Both the position numbers and the translations under genes were made by a program. A model generated the notes under the pieces. That model searched no databases. It saw nothing but the letters and a program-made list of their open reading frames with translations, and was not told the origin of the DNA. A stretch of DNA of 64,000 nt, taken from assembly GCF_049306965.1 (NCBI RefSeq), contig NC_133188.1, positions 9,845,501 to 9,909,500 of the forward strand, in the 5' to 3' direction. Below are positions 12,540-27,646 of this stretch, piece by piece. Position 1 is the stretch's first letter. The number at the start of each line of letters is the position of its first letter. This DNA comes from Danio rerio (Eukaryota > Chordata > Actinopteri > Cypriniformes > Danionidae).

Positions 12540-12842
12540 GTTACACTACAATAACTATGACATCATTTTGTATGCATTATAATGCTGTGAATTGTACAAT
12601 ACAATAATTAACTGTAATCAGTTTCTAGTTACCGCTACTGCTACTATCACAGTAATTAACTGGCAACACTGTTGTTAGATACCTACTGTAATGGTTTGGT
12701 TGCAGTATTTAACTGGCAAAACTGTTGCCAGTAAGTCACTGTAATGGTTTGGTTACAGTAATGTACTGTTAAATACTGTAAACAAACCATTACAGTGACT
12801 AACTAGCAGCAGTGTTGCCAGTATTCTATTGTAAAATAGCCT
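12540..12842. repeat. MITE-like palindromic repeat
   Basis: Repeated direct copies of ACTGTAATGGTTTGGTT (about 12688 and 12739) are followed by the inverted form CAAACCATTACAGT (about 12784). CTGGCAACACTGTTG/CAGTGTTGCCAG motifs alternate around them. The whole can fold into a long imperfect hairpin, typical of a MITE. It lies just upstream of the yipf7 5' UTR exon. Confidence 0.5.
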
Positions 12843-12989
12843 GGTAAGGTCTAACAGTGTAGCAAAGTGTAAATAATAAAGTGGTCAGCACTACTTTAGT
12901 CAATTGGTCTTCAGTACATTTCCCAGATCTAGAGATCATCAGGATGGCTTTACAACTCAAGCTCATGGCCTGCAAGTAAATATAGAAAA

Positions 12990-13100
12990 CTATTAATAGC
13001 ATCACACACACAGCACAACAGCTGCTCAGTGACCAAGCAAAGCCTCAGTTCAAAAACAAACCAAGAACCTTCAACTCAAACTCAAGACTGGCGTAGAAAG
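12990..13100 (+). other. yipf7: Probable 5' untranslated exon of yipf7
   Basis: Sequence ending AAGACTGGCGTAGAAAG is followed by a good donor GTAAGAG at 13101. A matching acceptor (TTTTAAGCAG) lies directly before the ATG exon at 13168. No coding potential was seen. The 5' limit is a guess, and no clear TATA box was found. Confidence 0.45.
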
Positions 13101-13167
13101 GTAAGAGTATAACTTGATTGATGTCGCAGCTGAGATTTTGTACACACTCCTTCTTATTTTAAGCAGA

Positions 13168-17006
<3,839 letters not shown>

Positions 17007-17139
17007 AAATGCTCTGCAAAATCTGAGCTAAGAAAGATTACTCTTTGATCAGATGACAATCCACTTTGCATTCAAAAGCACAGTCCACCCCAAAAATGAA
17101 AATGCTGTAATCATTTACTCGCCCTCCACTTGTTTATAA

Positions 17140-18195
17140 ACTAGCCACATAGCTGAATTTCTCTGGCCCAGCTCTGGCCCACACAATCAGGTTCTGCTTG
17201 ATGAATTACAGCACATGACTGGACCAAGTCTGGCCTCCAGACAAGGGCCAAACATGGCCAAGTCACAGCCAAGTTAATAACTCATAACTGGGCCAGATAA
17301 GTTGATGTTTTTCGATTGCAATTAAATTGATAAACACATGAAGCTTTGCGCTTTAGGCACACTGTAGGCATGTTTTTTTTAAAACAACCTCATAAGTAGA
17401 ATTTTTTTCATTACTCAAAATTTATTTTAATATACAGTTAAAGTCAGAATTATTAGCCCCCCTTTGAATATTTGTTCTTTTTTAAATATTTCCCAAATGA
17501 TGTTTAACAGAGCAAAGAAATTCACAGTATGTCTGATAATATTTTTTCTTCTGGAGAAAGTCTTATTTGATTTATTTTGGCTAGAATAAAAGCAGTTTTA
17601 ATTTTTTAAAAAACATTTTAAAGTCAAAAATATTAGGCCCTTTAAGCTAATTTTATTTTCAATAGTCTACAGAACAAACCATCATTATACAATGACTTGC
17701 CTAATTACCCTAACCTGCCTAGTTAAGCTAATTAATCAAGTTAAGCCTTTAAATTTCACTTTAAGCTGTATAGAGGTGTCTTGAAAAATATCTAGTCAAA
17801 TATTATTTACTGTCATCATGGCAAAGATAAAATAAATCAGTTATTAAAAATGAGTTATTAAAACTGTTATGTTTAGAAATGTGTTGAAAAAATCTGCTCA
17901 GTGTTTAACAGAAATTGGGGAAAAATAAACAGGGGGGCGAATAATTCGGGGGGGGGGTTGGGGGCTAATAATTCTGACTTCAACTTCAACATGCCAAACT
18001 TACGTGGCGCCACATATACATTTTTAACACCTAAGCTAAATACTACATTTTACATCTGGCCCAAATCTTTGTGTGCTGCTTTAAAGATGGTGCCACCTCT
18101 GCCAAACCCAGGCCATGTTTGGCCCACATGCTGTATGCCTGCTGTGCCATCTTTAGCCAAATCTGGGCCAAAGTTCTTTGCTACCTGGGATGCAA
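17140..18195. repeat. DNA repeat with TGGCCCA motifs, split by a later MITE insertion
   Basis: Two halves (17140-17435 and about 17990-18195) match the continuous copy at 18485-19055. Shared motifs include ATGACTGGACCAAGTCTGGC, GTTAATAACTCATAACTGGG and TTTGGCCCACATGCTGTATG. Many inverted GGCCCA/TGGGCC pairs suggest a palindromic non-autonomous DNA element. Its class cannot be fixed by eye. It is downstream of yipf7. Confidence 0.6.
17436..17990. mobile_element. Non-autonomous DNA transposon with AAGTCAGAATTATTAG terminal repeats
   Basis: The left end CAGTTAAAGTCAGAATTATT is inverted at the right end (AATAATTCTGACTTCAACT). The body is the common zebrafish MITE with ATGATGTTTAACAGAGCAAA, CTTCTGGAGAAAGTCTTATT and CATCATGGCAAAGATAAAAT. 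It was inserted into the TGGCCCA repeat, whose undivided copy at 18485 shows the empty site. A G-rich patch lies near the right end (about 17930-17965). Confidence 0.75.
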
Positions 18196-18484
18196 TTTCT
18201 TCAAAAGGTTTACATTTTTATTGGTAATTTACAAACCTTTCCACCAATCAGAGAACATAAAGTTAGTTCCAACTGTTTGACTCTTGGGGAGTCTATTTAC
18301 AAAAATAAGTGGTGTTCCTTTCAGGTTAATTTACTTTAGCCTCCTTCATGGCTAACTAGATGACTTTTTTTGTAGGTATAGAGGAAGACCAATATTTCCG
18401 TAGAGTTTGTAAACTCGATTTCTTGCTAGTCAACTTTGGAAAACTGAATTTAGCATCCAGTTTACTTTAAACACACATTGTCCT

Positions 18485-19055
18485 CATATACCACATAGCA
18501 AAAATTTCTATAGCAAATTTCTTTGGCCCACACAATCATGTTTTGCTTGGCCCACATGCTGCATTGAATTACAGTACATGACTGGACCAAGTCTGGCTTC
18601 CAGACAGGGGCCAAGCATGGACCATATCTGGGTCAAGTCACAGCCAAGTTAATAACTCATAACTGGGCCAGAACTGGACCAGATAGGTTGGTGTGTCACG
18701 ATTGCAATGTAATTAATAAACCCATGAAGCATTGTGCCTAAGGCACACTGTGGGCGTGCTTTTTCTCAAAGCGACTAGTTGAATTTTTTTCTTTACTCAA
18801 AATTTATTTTAATATATTTTAAATGTGGGTCAGGAAAGGCCAAACTTACGTGGCCCACGGCTCAACTTTTAACACCTGAGCCAAATACATTTTACATCTG
18901 GCCCAAACCTTGTGTGCCACCTTAAACCAGTGCTACCTCTGCCAAACATGGGCCCACATGTTTGGCCCACATGCTGTATGCCATTGCTGGATGAATGTCT
19001 TCTGTGCCAGCTTTTTGCCAACTTTGGGCCAGAAATCTTTGCTAACTGGGTACTG
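18485..19055. repeat. Second, undivided copy of the TGGCCCA repeat
   Basis: Same order of blocks as 17140-18195 but without the MITE: GGCCCACACAATCATG, GACTGGACCAAGTCTGGCTT, AACTGGGCCAGAACTGGACC and CCAAACTTACGTGGCCCA. The two copies are about 1.3 kb apart in the same orientation. Confidence 0.6.
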
Positions 19056-19730
19056 TGAGTGTCTTTCCTCTGTTCAACTTAAAGGAAGAGGTACTGAAGA
19101 ATGTTAGGAAAGACTGACTTCCATAGTATTTTTGTTAGTACTTCGTCAATGCTTTTTCCAACATTCTTCAGAAATTCAGAAAATGTATTTTGTTGTACAA
19201 ACACTACTTCATGTTATGCTGGTGGTGTAAATAAGATATTCAATTCAAATGGTCTTTTTAATAGATTTTCCTCATATGCATATTAATATTTGTTCAAAAA
19301 ATGTGCATTAGTAAAGTTTTACTGCTGGCTGAATTGATCATGTTAAAGTAAATGTGAATATATACATAATTTCCCCCACTTTGTTGTAGTTTTACAAAAA
19401 AAGAATGACATTGAGAATAACAATTGCCAGTAAAGTCACTTAAGTTACCCAACCTACTTTCTGCTGTCTTATGCTATCTGTTAAAGTTCTGGTTAAGCAA
19501 CAATTGATTGAGACATAATAATAATAATAATAATAATTATTATTATTATTAAATTGCAGTATTTCCACATCAATTTAAACTACGCCTTTAATATGTACAA
19601 CAAGAAGGAGTTTTGACTGCATAAACTCTGGAGAAGAATGTCTGAGTGCATCAATTACATCAGGTTTCCACTTTTTTCTTGTGATTGAATGCTAAACGGC
19701 CCTCTAAATGATGTGAACTAATATCTGATC
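19056..19730. other. Intergenic; contains an AAT/ATT microsatellite
   Basis: AT-rich sequence without gene signals. Positions 19517-19552 form an (AAT)n run followed by (ATT)n, a self-complementary simple repeat. Confidence 0.5.
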
Positions 19731-19735
19731 ACAAG

Positions 19736-20054
19736 TCAACAACTCGCTGACTCAAATGATTTGCTCAAAAGTGAGCCTTTAGTAAACAACTTCCTGATTG
19801 AAATTATCCATTTACTGTGAGTCTTCATTATACAACTCACTAATTCAAGTAATCTGTTCAGAGATTCTCCAGTATACGACTCGCTGATTCAATTGATCAA
19901 TTCAGAGTGAGTCTCTCGTTAACAACTCACTGATTCAAATGATCTGTTCAAAGTGAGTGTATAGTAAACAACTCATTAATTTAAATGATCAGTTCAGAGC
20001 GAGTCTCCAGTAAACAACTCACTGATTCAAATGATCCATTTACTGTGAGTCCAC
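19736..20054. repeat. Minisatellite, about 46-bp unit
   Basis: About seven head-to-tail copies of a unit resembling AACAACTCACTGATTCAAAT followed by GATCTGTTCAGAGTGAGTCTC. Units differ by about 10-25 percent and some are shortened. No open frame crosses the array. It lies between yipf7 and grxcr1 exon 1. Confidence 0.75.
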
Positions 20055-20640
20055 TTGAATTTATCCTAAACTGAGAAAAAAAAATGTAGGTTGGTGCATG
20101 ATTTACTTTTTTTTTAACCAATTGGATTGTTGAAAGTCGTTGCTAACAAAAGGACTGATGAATTCAGAGTAGAAACAAGACACTCACTCATATGCCTATC
20201 CTAAAAGGAATTAGATGTGACCAGGAAGTAAAGAAAAGTTGTTTTGAGGGAAAAGGAAGGTTATTTTATTAGTTTAATTTGTGGGCAAATACATTTTTAC
20301 AAAATAATGATTTAAATTTTGATCTGCTGGCGACTTTAAGTTTTTAAAAATCTAATATTTCTTTGCCCTTTGACTTATTATTGAAAGGCAGGACTTTATA
20401 CCTTTACTGGGGTAATATTTAATTAGGGTATACGTATACTCATGTGCCTGATTTGTGTACTTTGTCTATCTCCTGATATAAACACAATGTCCTAGTAATA
20501 TTGCTAACTATTCACTTTCTTCCACTTTCTCTTCAGCTGCATAATGCAGAAGCTGACCTATTAATCCTTCAGTCTTATACATCATCACTGAATAGTAATG
20601 CCAAGCAGGAAAGATTCATGTTAATTGTGATTAGATGCAT

Positions 20641-20821
20641 ACACTGTAAAAAATGCAAGGTTCAACACAATCCCTACATGTTGTCCCAACACAAATTGAT
20701 TAAGTTAAGCGGATTGAGCATAAAACCATTAAGTCGTCCCCAAAAAACTTGAGACTTGTGTTGTTTCAACTCATTTTAAATAAGTAGTTTGAACAAGCAG
20801 CAAAAGTTATTTTTTGAGTGT
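20641..20821. mobile_element. Short MITE with ACACTGTAAAAAAT / ATTTTTTGAGTGT ends
   Basis: The terminal ACACTGTAAAAAAT (20641) and the inverted ATTTTTTGAGTGT (to 20821) match at 11 of 13 positions. The interior has GTTCAACACAATCCCTACAT and ACTTGTGTTGTTTCAACTC-like sequence, a frequent cyprinid MITE. No coding content. Confidence 0.5.
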
Positions 20822-21382
20822 TCAGTAATCATCCAAAATAAATAAATGAATAGTTTCAGAAGTATTCACAAAAACAATAAGGTTGGAATGACTTGATTTT
20901 ATTGTACTAAAAAAGAAATGTGTATAAAACTTAATCTTATTTGCGTCTTATTAAATTAATAAGTGAAGGCAAAATGAAGAAAAGGCACTCCAATCATAGG
21001 CAAAGAGAACATTAAAAGCAATCTGCTGATTTCACAGACACCATCTCATCCTAAAAAATGCTTTTGCAAAAAAATGTTCATATAAAATATTTACAGAATT
21101 ACAATTTACACAAGTAACGAAAAGCTAAACAAAAAAGGTTGGCCGCTGTTTATCCCTTTTACACGCTCAAGCCTGTCGCACGTCCTGCTTCCCGACCCAG
21201 AATCCTCTGCTGCAGGCCATCTGTGTTTTCAGATTTCAGATGAAATCTCATCGCCTTTTAGGCCGGTTCATAATGAGCGAGTCCTTGGAGAAACACATTT
21301 GTTGGATATCATCAGTCCTCAATAATATTACAACTGAAGGTAGATAATTTTATCTACTTATTTGAAATTAAATGTGACTCAT

Positions 21383-21454
<72 letters not shown>

Positions 21455-22900
21455 ATCAAATATTATTAATATTAAATCAAATACTGATTGCATGTATTTT
21501 AGGGTTTTTCTTCTCTTATTGCTTACCACCTTCTATTACTACTAATAAATAAGGTATCCAAACTTTTAACTGATTGTAAAGATAATACAATATGTGATAA
21601 TGTAAAATACTAATTCTTGTACAGTATAAAGACAACACCACAGGTGAGAGAGAACACCATAAAAATCCATTAGTTGACTTAAGAGTAAAATCATAAATAT
21701 TAAGCCAAGTAATTTGTGGTAACTAATCACTGTGCGCATCAATCTTAATTAACATGCAATAATGAATGAAAAATAAATCATATTTTACACACAAATGCCT
21801 ATTCTTTTTTTTATACATCGAAACATTTTACAGAACAGAACATTCAGTAACTTATATAAAAGAAAAAGGACAGAAAAAAAGCAAATGCCTATTATTAAAC
21901 CTAATTGTTATTATAAAATCATGCAAGGCTTCTTTTTTTGCAATGATTTTTTGTGTTCTTCGGGTGAATTATAAGCTGGACCTTCTGGACTTGTTGTTCT
22001 GTAAACAAAGCTTTATTCTTACCACAATTAGTCATTAATCCTAAATAACTTTAATAAGGGTAATTAAGTTCATTTTCTAAATATAGAAACACACACTCTT
22101 CTTGTGCAGGCTGCTCTGTGCCTGCATAAAATTATTTCTAAAGATCTAAAACACACAGGTTTTTTATTAGATGTTTTTTATTGATGGTTTCACGAAGATT
22201 CTTAATCGAAGGGAGATTTTCTTTCAGTGAAGGCTCATTGGAAACGCATGCCTCAGCCACATTTTGGTGAAAATATATTTGTTGAACATTTCAGATGGTT
22301 GAGGATATGCAAGTATCACTAGCGTGAAAAAGAACAAAAACTGTTGGCATCATTCTGCCACATACCGTTAATTTTTACCTTGTTTTGGTTTTTTGCTTTT
22401 CAGTATCTGGAAATATGGTTCTTTTACTGGAGAACCAAAAAAAAATATTTTATGGCATCACTGTAGAGTGCCTTTTTAGATACTTCTTGTCACATTTATA
22501 TTTAAAAGAGTTTAATACTGCATGCCAAATTGAAATTGAGTTAAAGTTGGTTTTATTTTCACACATTAGCTCATTAACTCCCATTGTTTACCTAGCTACT
22601 TTAAAAATTCGATCTGAAATCGCATCTAAGTATGACTTTAAAACAACATTAGCACTACTTAATTCACTGTAAACAATTATGTTTCAATAGTCATTGGCTG
22701 TTCATATGATTTTCCATATTCAGAATTTGCAAATAATACTTTTCTGAAATTATATTATTAAGGGGAAAGTCTGAATGTGCGAATTTAAAACCAACTTACC
22801 TCAATCAATTTAAATGGTTCCTGCTGTGACGCACACCAGCCCCTGTTTAAAGGGCAATTGCTATGTAAATGAATTAATACATGCTTCCTTTGAGCCCTAT
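20822..22900. other. Intergenic AT-rich DNA with a long TA microsatellite
   Basis: Positions 21387-21452 are an uninterrupted (TA)n of about 65 bp. Elsewhere only AT-rich unique-looking sequence and short chance frames. The minus strand was read for further grxcr1 exons (glutaredoxin-like and Cys-rich parts), and none was recognised here. Confidence 0.45.
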
Positions 22901-23001
22901 TAATTAGCAGTCACCTGTTCCACTAAAGGAGCAATTATGTGCCTTCTTTGGGTGAAATTGGCTTTAAATAATGCATTAAGTAGGCGACAAGTTAAACTTA
23001 C

Positions 23002-23418
23002 CCCGTACATTTTGGACAGGTTATTAAACAACACCTGCCCCGCGCTCACTTTGTCTCTCACGCCCCGGACGGTCCCGTTCTTACTGAAGATGTTAACGCG
23101 TTTCCCGGTGAAGAGTTTGTTTTTGGTCGCGCTAGCGTACATGAGCAGCTCGTCTGGTTCGCTGCCACTGTCGTCAGGCTCTGCGGTTGCACCGAGGCCG
23201 CTGAGGTGGCTGTTGGCCTCGGAAATGACCGGCGAGCTGGCTCGCTCCGGCTCCGGCTCCGAGCTCACCGTGGTGTCCGTGTCCGCGAAGTCCTCGAGCC
23301 CGCGCTCTCTGAACACCTCCTGCAGGACGCGGCCGCTGCGCGCAGACGCCACGCGGAAGCGCACTCTCTTCTCCGCGCGCTCCTCATCGGCCCTAGATGT
23401 GTCTCGCTCCATTCTCAA
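23002..23418 (-). CDS. grxcr1: grxcr1, first coding exon
   Basis: A minus-strand open stretch from ATG 23418 (MRMERD; a second ATG at 23412) to a strong donor GTAAGT at 23001-22996. It gives 139 codons ending KMYG in phase 0. The sequence fits the N-terminal part of GRXCR1: KRVRFRVASARSGRVLQEVF near residues 18-37, then an acidic Ser-rich stretch, then GKRVNIFSKNGTVRGVRDKV and SAGQVLFNNLSKM. GRXCR1 (about 290 aa in mammals) acts in hair-cell stereocilia, and its loss causes deafness. The glutaredoxin-like domain and the C-terminal cysteine-rich region should be in later exons, at lower coordinates. They were not found in 1-23000, so intron 1 may be very long or the gene incomplete. The exon is GC-rich against AT-rich surroundings. 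Confidence 0.85.
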
Positions 23419-23424
23419 AATCTA

Positions 23425-24900
23425 CATCATACTAATATTGGTTTGCCTGAAATTAGAGCGTATCTCAGGTAAAGTGCATTGCCGTGACACCAAAGGTCTA
23501 GCCCGATCTTCAGATAAAGGGCTTCTGGTTCAGGGGTGTCAATTCGACACCACACGTGTTAATATTTAATAAACGCTATCCATGGAAACTGTGGAAACCG
23601 ACTTGTGTTCTCTAATGAATAAAATATACCTCACGTGTGGGTCAAAGAACATATTATGTATAACTAATAACAGAAGCGCCTGAAGTGTGAAGTTGCTTTT
23701 TTTTTAAACTCGGTCAAAGGTAGTGCTATATTGGAGAGGCATTATGTTTTATATGCAAATAATATGCATTATAAGTTTGTGAAATTCAGTTATACATTAA
23801 AAATACCCTTTAAATGTATCTATTTTTTGGACTGCTTCAGTGAACAAGTAGCTATACTAAAACCCATTAATTTTCACTATTTTTATTAGTATTTCTTTCA
23901 AAGTCTGCTATAAAGGCTTTAAAAATAAATCTTTGTAAATTATATGTATTAAATATAATTTGTTTTAAAAAACGTTGCCAGTGCATTATAGATTAATTTT
24001 ATAAAAATGTTATTATATTATTCTTAATTCAACTTTAGGGGTGCGGCCTGGTAGGGGGGAGTACAAGACAATGTGCCCAGGGACTTCTTAATTCTTCATC
24101 TGGGCATGGCTAGACTTGCAAGTTTAATCGTTAAATACTCTTAATATAAACATTAAAATATACCTAAAGATCCTGTTTTTAGGTGTACAACACATTCACA
24201 AATATAATTTGGATTCTTAAATTGATAGTCAATTTGTGTATAGTTATCTCTCAGTTGACTATATTCTTTAACTGGCCCGCTTAAGAGATTAGCCCACCTA
24301 TAGTGACCAAAGGACTGCATTCTTGCTCACTTATTTATTTATTTTTTTAGCAATTTTTATAATGTGTAATACAGGCTACTATTTACATTCCTGCAGCATT
24401 TACCTTGTGCAGAATTTATAATCTTTAATTATAATAAATAAATAAGTAATTTTAGCAAATGCACTAACAGTTTAATTTTGATTAATGACAGTAATGAAGG
24501 TAGTTAAAATGAGCAATGGTCAGAGATCTTCTAAAAGAATAGCTGAATTAAGGTCAAGGCTAACATTAGTATTAAGAAACAGATTTCATGTCTCACATAG
24601 AGAAATGATGATGGTCTAATACAGTGCTGCATAACAATAATGTTCTGCTTATTGAACACCTTCATTTAATTCTGATTGTCTGTCCGTATCCAAAACTCAT
24701 TTCCTTTTTTTCCAGATTGATATCCGGCTGCTTATAAGCTCAGTTCTTCATCATGTGAACTCCCAGACTGACTAAGCAAAATTAGAGATGCAGAGTATGA
24801 ATGCAAAGAAATGTAAGATGGTGTCTTGTATGTATTTTCAGTTAAAAGAATAGTCTACGCAAACACCCTTTTGCATAAAGAGCAGTTATAACGCTCTCTA
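23425..24900. other. Region 5' of grxcr1; no feature recognised
   Basis: AT-rich sequence upstream of the grxcr1 start. No TATA box at a convincing distance, no exon and no complete repeat was identified. Confidence 0.35.
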
Positions 24901-24902
24901 CA

Positions 24903-25196
24903 CAGCGAAATAAACCGCCAACTTTTCCAGCACGTTTTACGCAGCAGATGCCCTTCCAGCCGCAACCCACCACAGGAAAACACCTATACACTCTTGCATT
25001 TACATACCGACAATTTAGTTTGCCAATTCACCTATCTTTGGACTGTGGGGGAAACCGAAGCATCCAGAGGAAACCCACACGAACACGGGGAGAACATGCA
25101 AACTCCACACAGAAATGCCAACTGATCTGGGGCTCAAACCAGCTCCCTTCTTGCTGTAAGGCATTTGTGCTTCCCACTGCGCCACTGTGTCGCCCT
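24903..25196 (-). mobile_element. DANA-type SINE, antisense
   Basis: Reverse-complement DANA lacking the extreme 3' end. It has AACCGCCAACTTTTCCAGCA, TTTGGACTGTGGGGGAAACC, ACATGCAAACTCCACACAGA and the tRNA-like head TTCTTGCTGTAAGGC with GCGCCACTGTGTCGCC. Confidence 0.85.
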
Positions 25197-25547
25197 TTAT
25201 TGCAATTTTATTACAACTAAAATAGGCTTGGCACAAAAGTAATATGTCCAAAATAGCACTTAAAATATAATGACAATTAGTCTGGATGTAAGCATGCTGA
25301 GTATATATATTTTTCACTAGGGAATGTTTCACACCATATTTGTACGTTCACTTGAGTAACATTTATTGAGTACTTTTACACCTTTGAGCAGCCACAGGAA
25401 GTGCGATTTACTGTTTTTACGTTACATGTTCATGTATTTCAAACTGAAATGCAGCTGTTGCACTTACAGTTAAACTCTCAGCTCTTGATCATTTAATAGC
25501 TTATTATTTCAACTATATTATGTGCATTTCACTAAAAGACTTAAATA

Positions 25548-26571
25548 CAGTTGACGTCAGAACTATAAACCCCCCTTTGAATTTTTTTTCTTATTTTTTA
25601 AATATTTCCCAAATGATGTATAAAAGTGCAAGGGAATTTTCACAGTATGTCTGATAATATTTTTTCTTCTGGAGAAAGTCTTATTTGATTTATTTCGGCT
25701 AGAATAAAAGCAGTTTTTAATTTTTTAAACCTCATTTTAAGGAAAAAATTATTAGCCCCTTTAAGCTATGTTTTAGTCTAGAGCAGTGGTTCTTAAACTG
25801 TCGTGGTACACGAGCTTCCTTTTAGTGGCACGTGGAGATATTAAATGTGTCATATGTACCAGCTACATATTTTTCTAAATTGATCAAAAATGATTTATAT
25901 GTGAATGACATATAATATTATTTATTTTTTTGACATATAGCCTATATTTCTGAGGTCCAGGCAACATTTCCAGATGTTGATGAATTGGCTACTGTATGTT
26001 AATACTTTACATTTAAGTACAACACTTTTTTTTTTTTTTTTACTTTTTAAGAACATTAACCTACCATTTTTAACTTTTAAAAGCAAATATACTTTAATTG
26101 TTTACATTTTTTTTATTTTTAAAAACATTTTTTACAAATAAGCACAGTATGGTGTTATGTAGCTGCTTTACTAGGCTTACTACGCTACTATATTTCAATA
26201 CTGCTTACTATGGTGGTACTTGAAGAGATAATTTTTTTTCTGAGGTGGTACTTGATGAAAAAAAATTGAGAACCCCTGGTCTACAGAACAAACCATCGTT
26301 ATACAATAACTTGCCTAATTACCCTAACCTGCCTAGTTAACCTAATTAACCTAGTTAAGCCTTTAAATGTCACTTTAAGTTGTATAGAAGTGTCTTGAAA
26401 AGTATCTAGTCAAATATTATTTACTGTCATCATGGCAAAGATAAAATAAATCAGTTATTAGAGATGAGTTATTAAAACTATGATATTTAGAAATGTGTTG
26501 GAAAAAAACCCCATCTCTCCTTTAAACAGAAGTTGGGTAAAAAATAAACGGGGGCTAATAATTCTGACAGC
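25548..26571. mobile_element. Second copy of the AAGTCAGAATTATTAG-type MITE, split by a hAT-like insertion
   Basis: The left part (25548-25783) and right part (26279-26571) align with the continuous copy at 17436-17990: ACAGTTGACGTCAGAACTAT at the left, GGGGGCTAATAATTCTGACA at the right. The interruption is the separate element at 25784-26278. Confidence 0.75.
25784..26278. mobile_element. hAT-like MITE nested in another MITE
   Basis: The ends CAGTGGTTCTTAAACTGT and, inverted, TTGAGAACCCCTG are of the hAT/Charlie type. The flanking 8-mers GTCTAGAG (25776-25783) and GTCTACAG (26279-26286) match at 7 of 8. The interior is AT-rich with no transposase. Confidence 0.75.
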
Positions 26572-27592
26572 AAACGTAAGCAAACAGCTTTAGTACTCTG
26601 TGTATGAAATTGTCCAATGTTGTTATGTTATCAATATTGTTATTCAGCAAATAGATTCTTTATTAATGATTTTTCACCCTATTCATATTTCTAGCTTACA
26701 TATACATCAGATATTTTCAAGTATTATTGTTTTTTGAACTATCTTTTATGTTTGTTTTATTTTTGTACTAGATTTTTTTTTTTTCCCCAAGCGCTACTCT
26801 GATGTGTTTGTCAAAGACTTTCAAAACCCTTATGTTTGCTCTAACTTCAATTATTGTTTCATGGGTAGCTGATCAGCATTAACATCTGCTGCTGAGAATG
26901 TCTTCTTCTTTCTTTCAAACTTTTCGTCCCTATCATTGCTTTTAGCATAGTTGTAGATGTTGCAAGAAAGGAATCATCTAAAGAGTTGAACAGTTTTAGC
27001 AAACGCTGGACATTCGTGTAGTAAACGTTTTACTGGAATTGTATGAAATAATGTGGATGATTCAGACTTCTGTACACTGGATAAACCTCAGTGTGTCTGC
27101 GCAAACTACACTATCAGTATTGATTTGAAGGAATATCACTGAATATTTTGTTTAGGATTGTCATGAGGGCAACAAACACTCAACGACCTTAATAAAACTG
27201 GGTGCTCTTATTGTGAAAATGCTGATGTTTTGTATTGAGTCTCACATTCTCATGTTACGACGTTTGTATTTTAATACATTTTTCTGAACAGCTCTGATTT
27301 CACAATAAACCATTGGAATATTTATGGATGATTTGCTTATGTCGCAGTGACTGATATGTTTAGGTTTTGGGTCAGCGCTGTACAGCATTCTGAAAAAGTG
27401 TATTTCTAAAAGTGCGCCGTAATGACGCCAGTGTCAACTGCAGTGTGTGTTGGAAAGGACTGGATGCTGTTCAAACCTCATGCCAAATTTTTGTCACCCC
27501 AAACAAAACCAGTTTAAATCCACACAATCTGACAACACTGGGGCTAGATCACAATATAAGCCACAACACAAGTGAGTTCAATAAAATATATC

Positions 27593-27598
27593 TTTATT
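27593..27598 (-). promoter_or_regulatory. Poly(A) signal of pim-like kinase copy 1
   Basis: AATAAA on the minus strand, about 50 bases after the stop at 27647. The same signal is kept in copy 2 at 45407-45412. Confidence 0.6.
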
Positions 27599-27646
27599 AC
27601 AGACATGTACAAAAATCAAATATACAAAACATTCTGCTAATGTGAC

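Noticed and set aside
22385-22672. 95-codon plus-strand frame upstream of grxcr1
   Set aside because: AT-rich composition, no family resemblance, no splice partner.
22937-23569. 210-codon plus-strand frame over grxcr1 exon 1
   Set aside because: Antisense shadow of a GC-rich exon; the minus strand matches GRXCR1.
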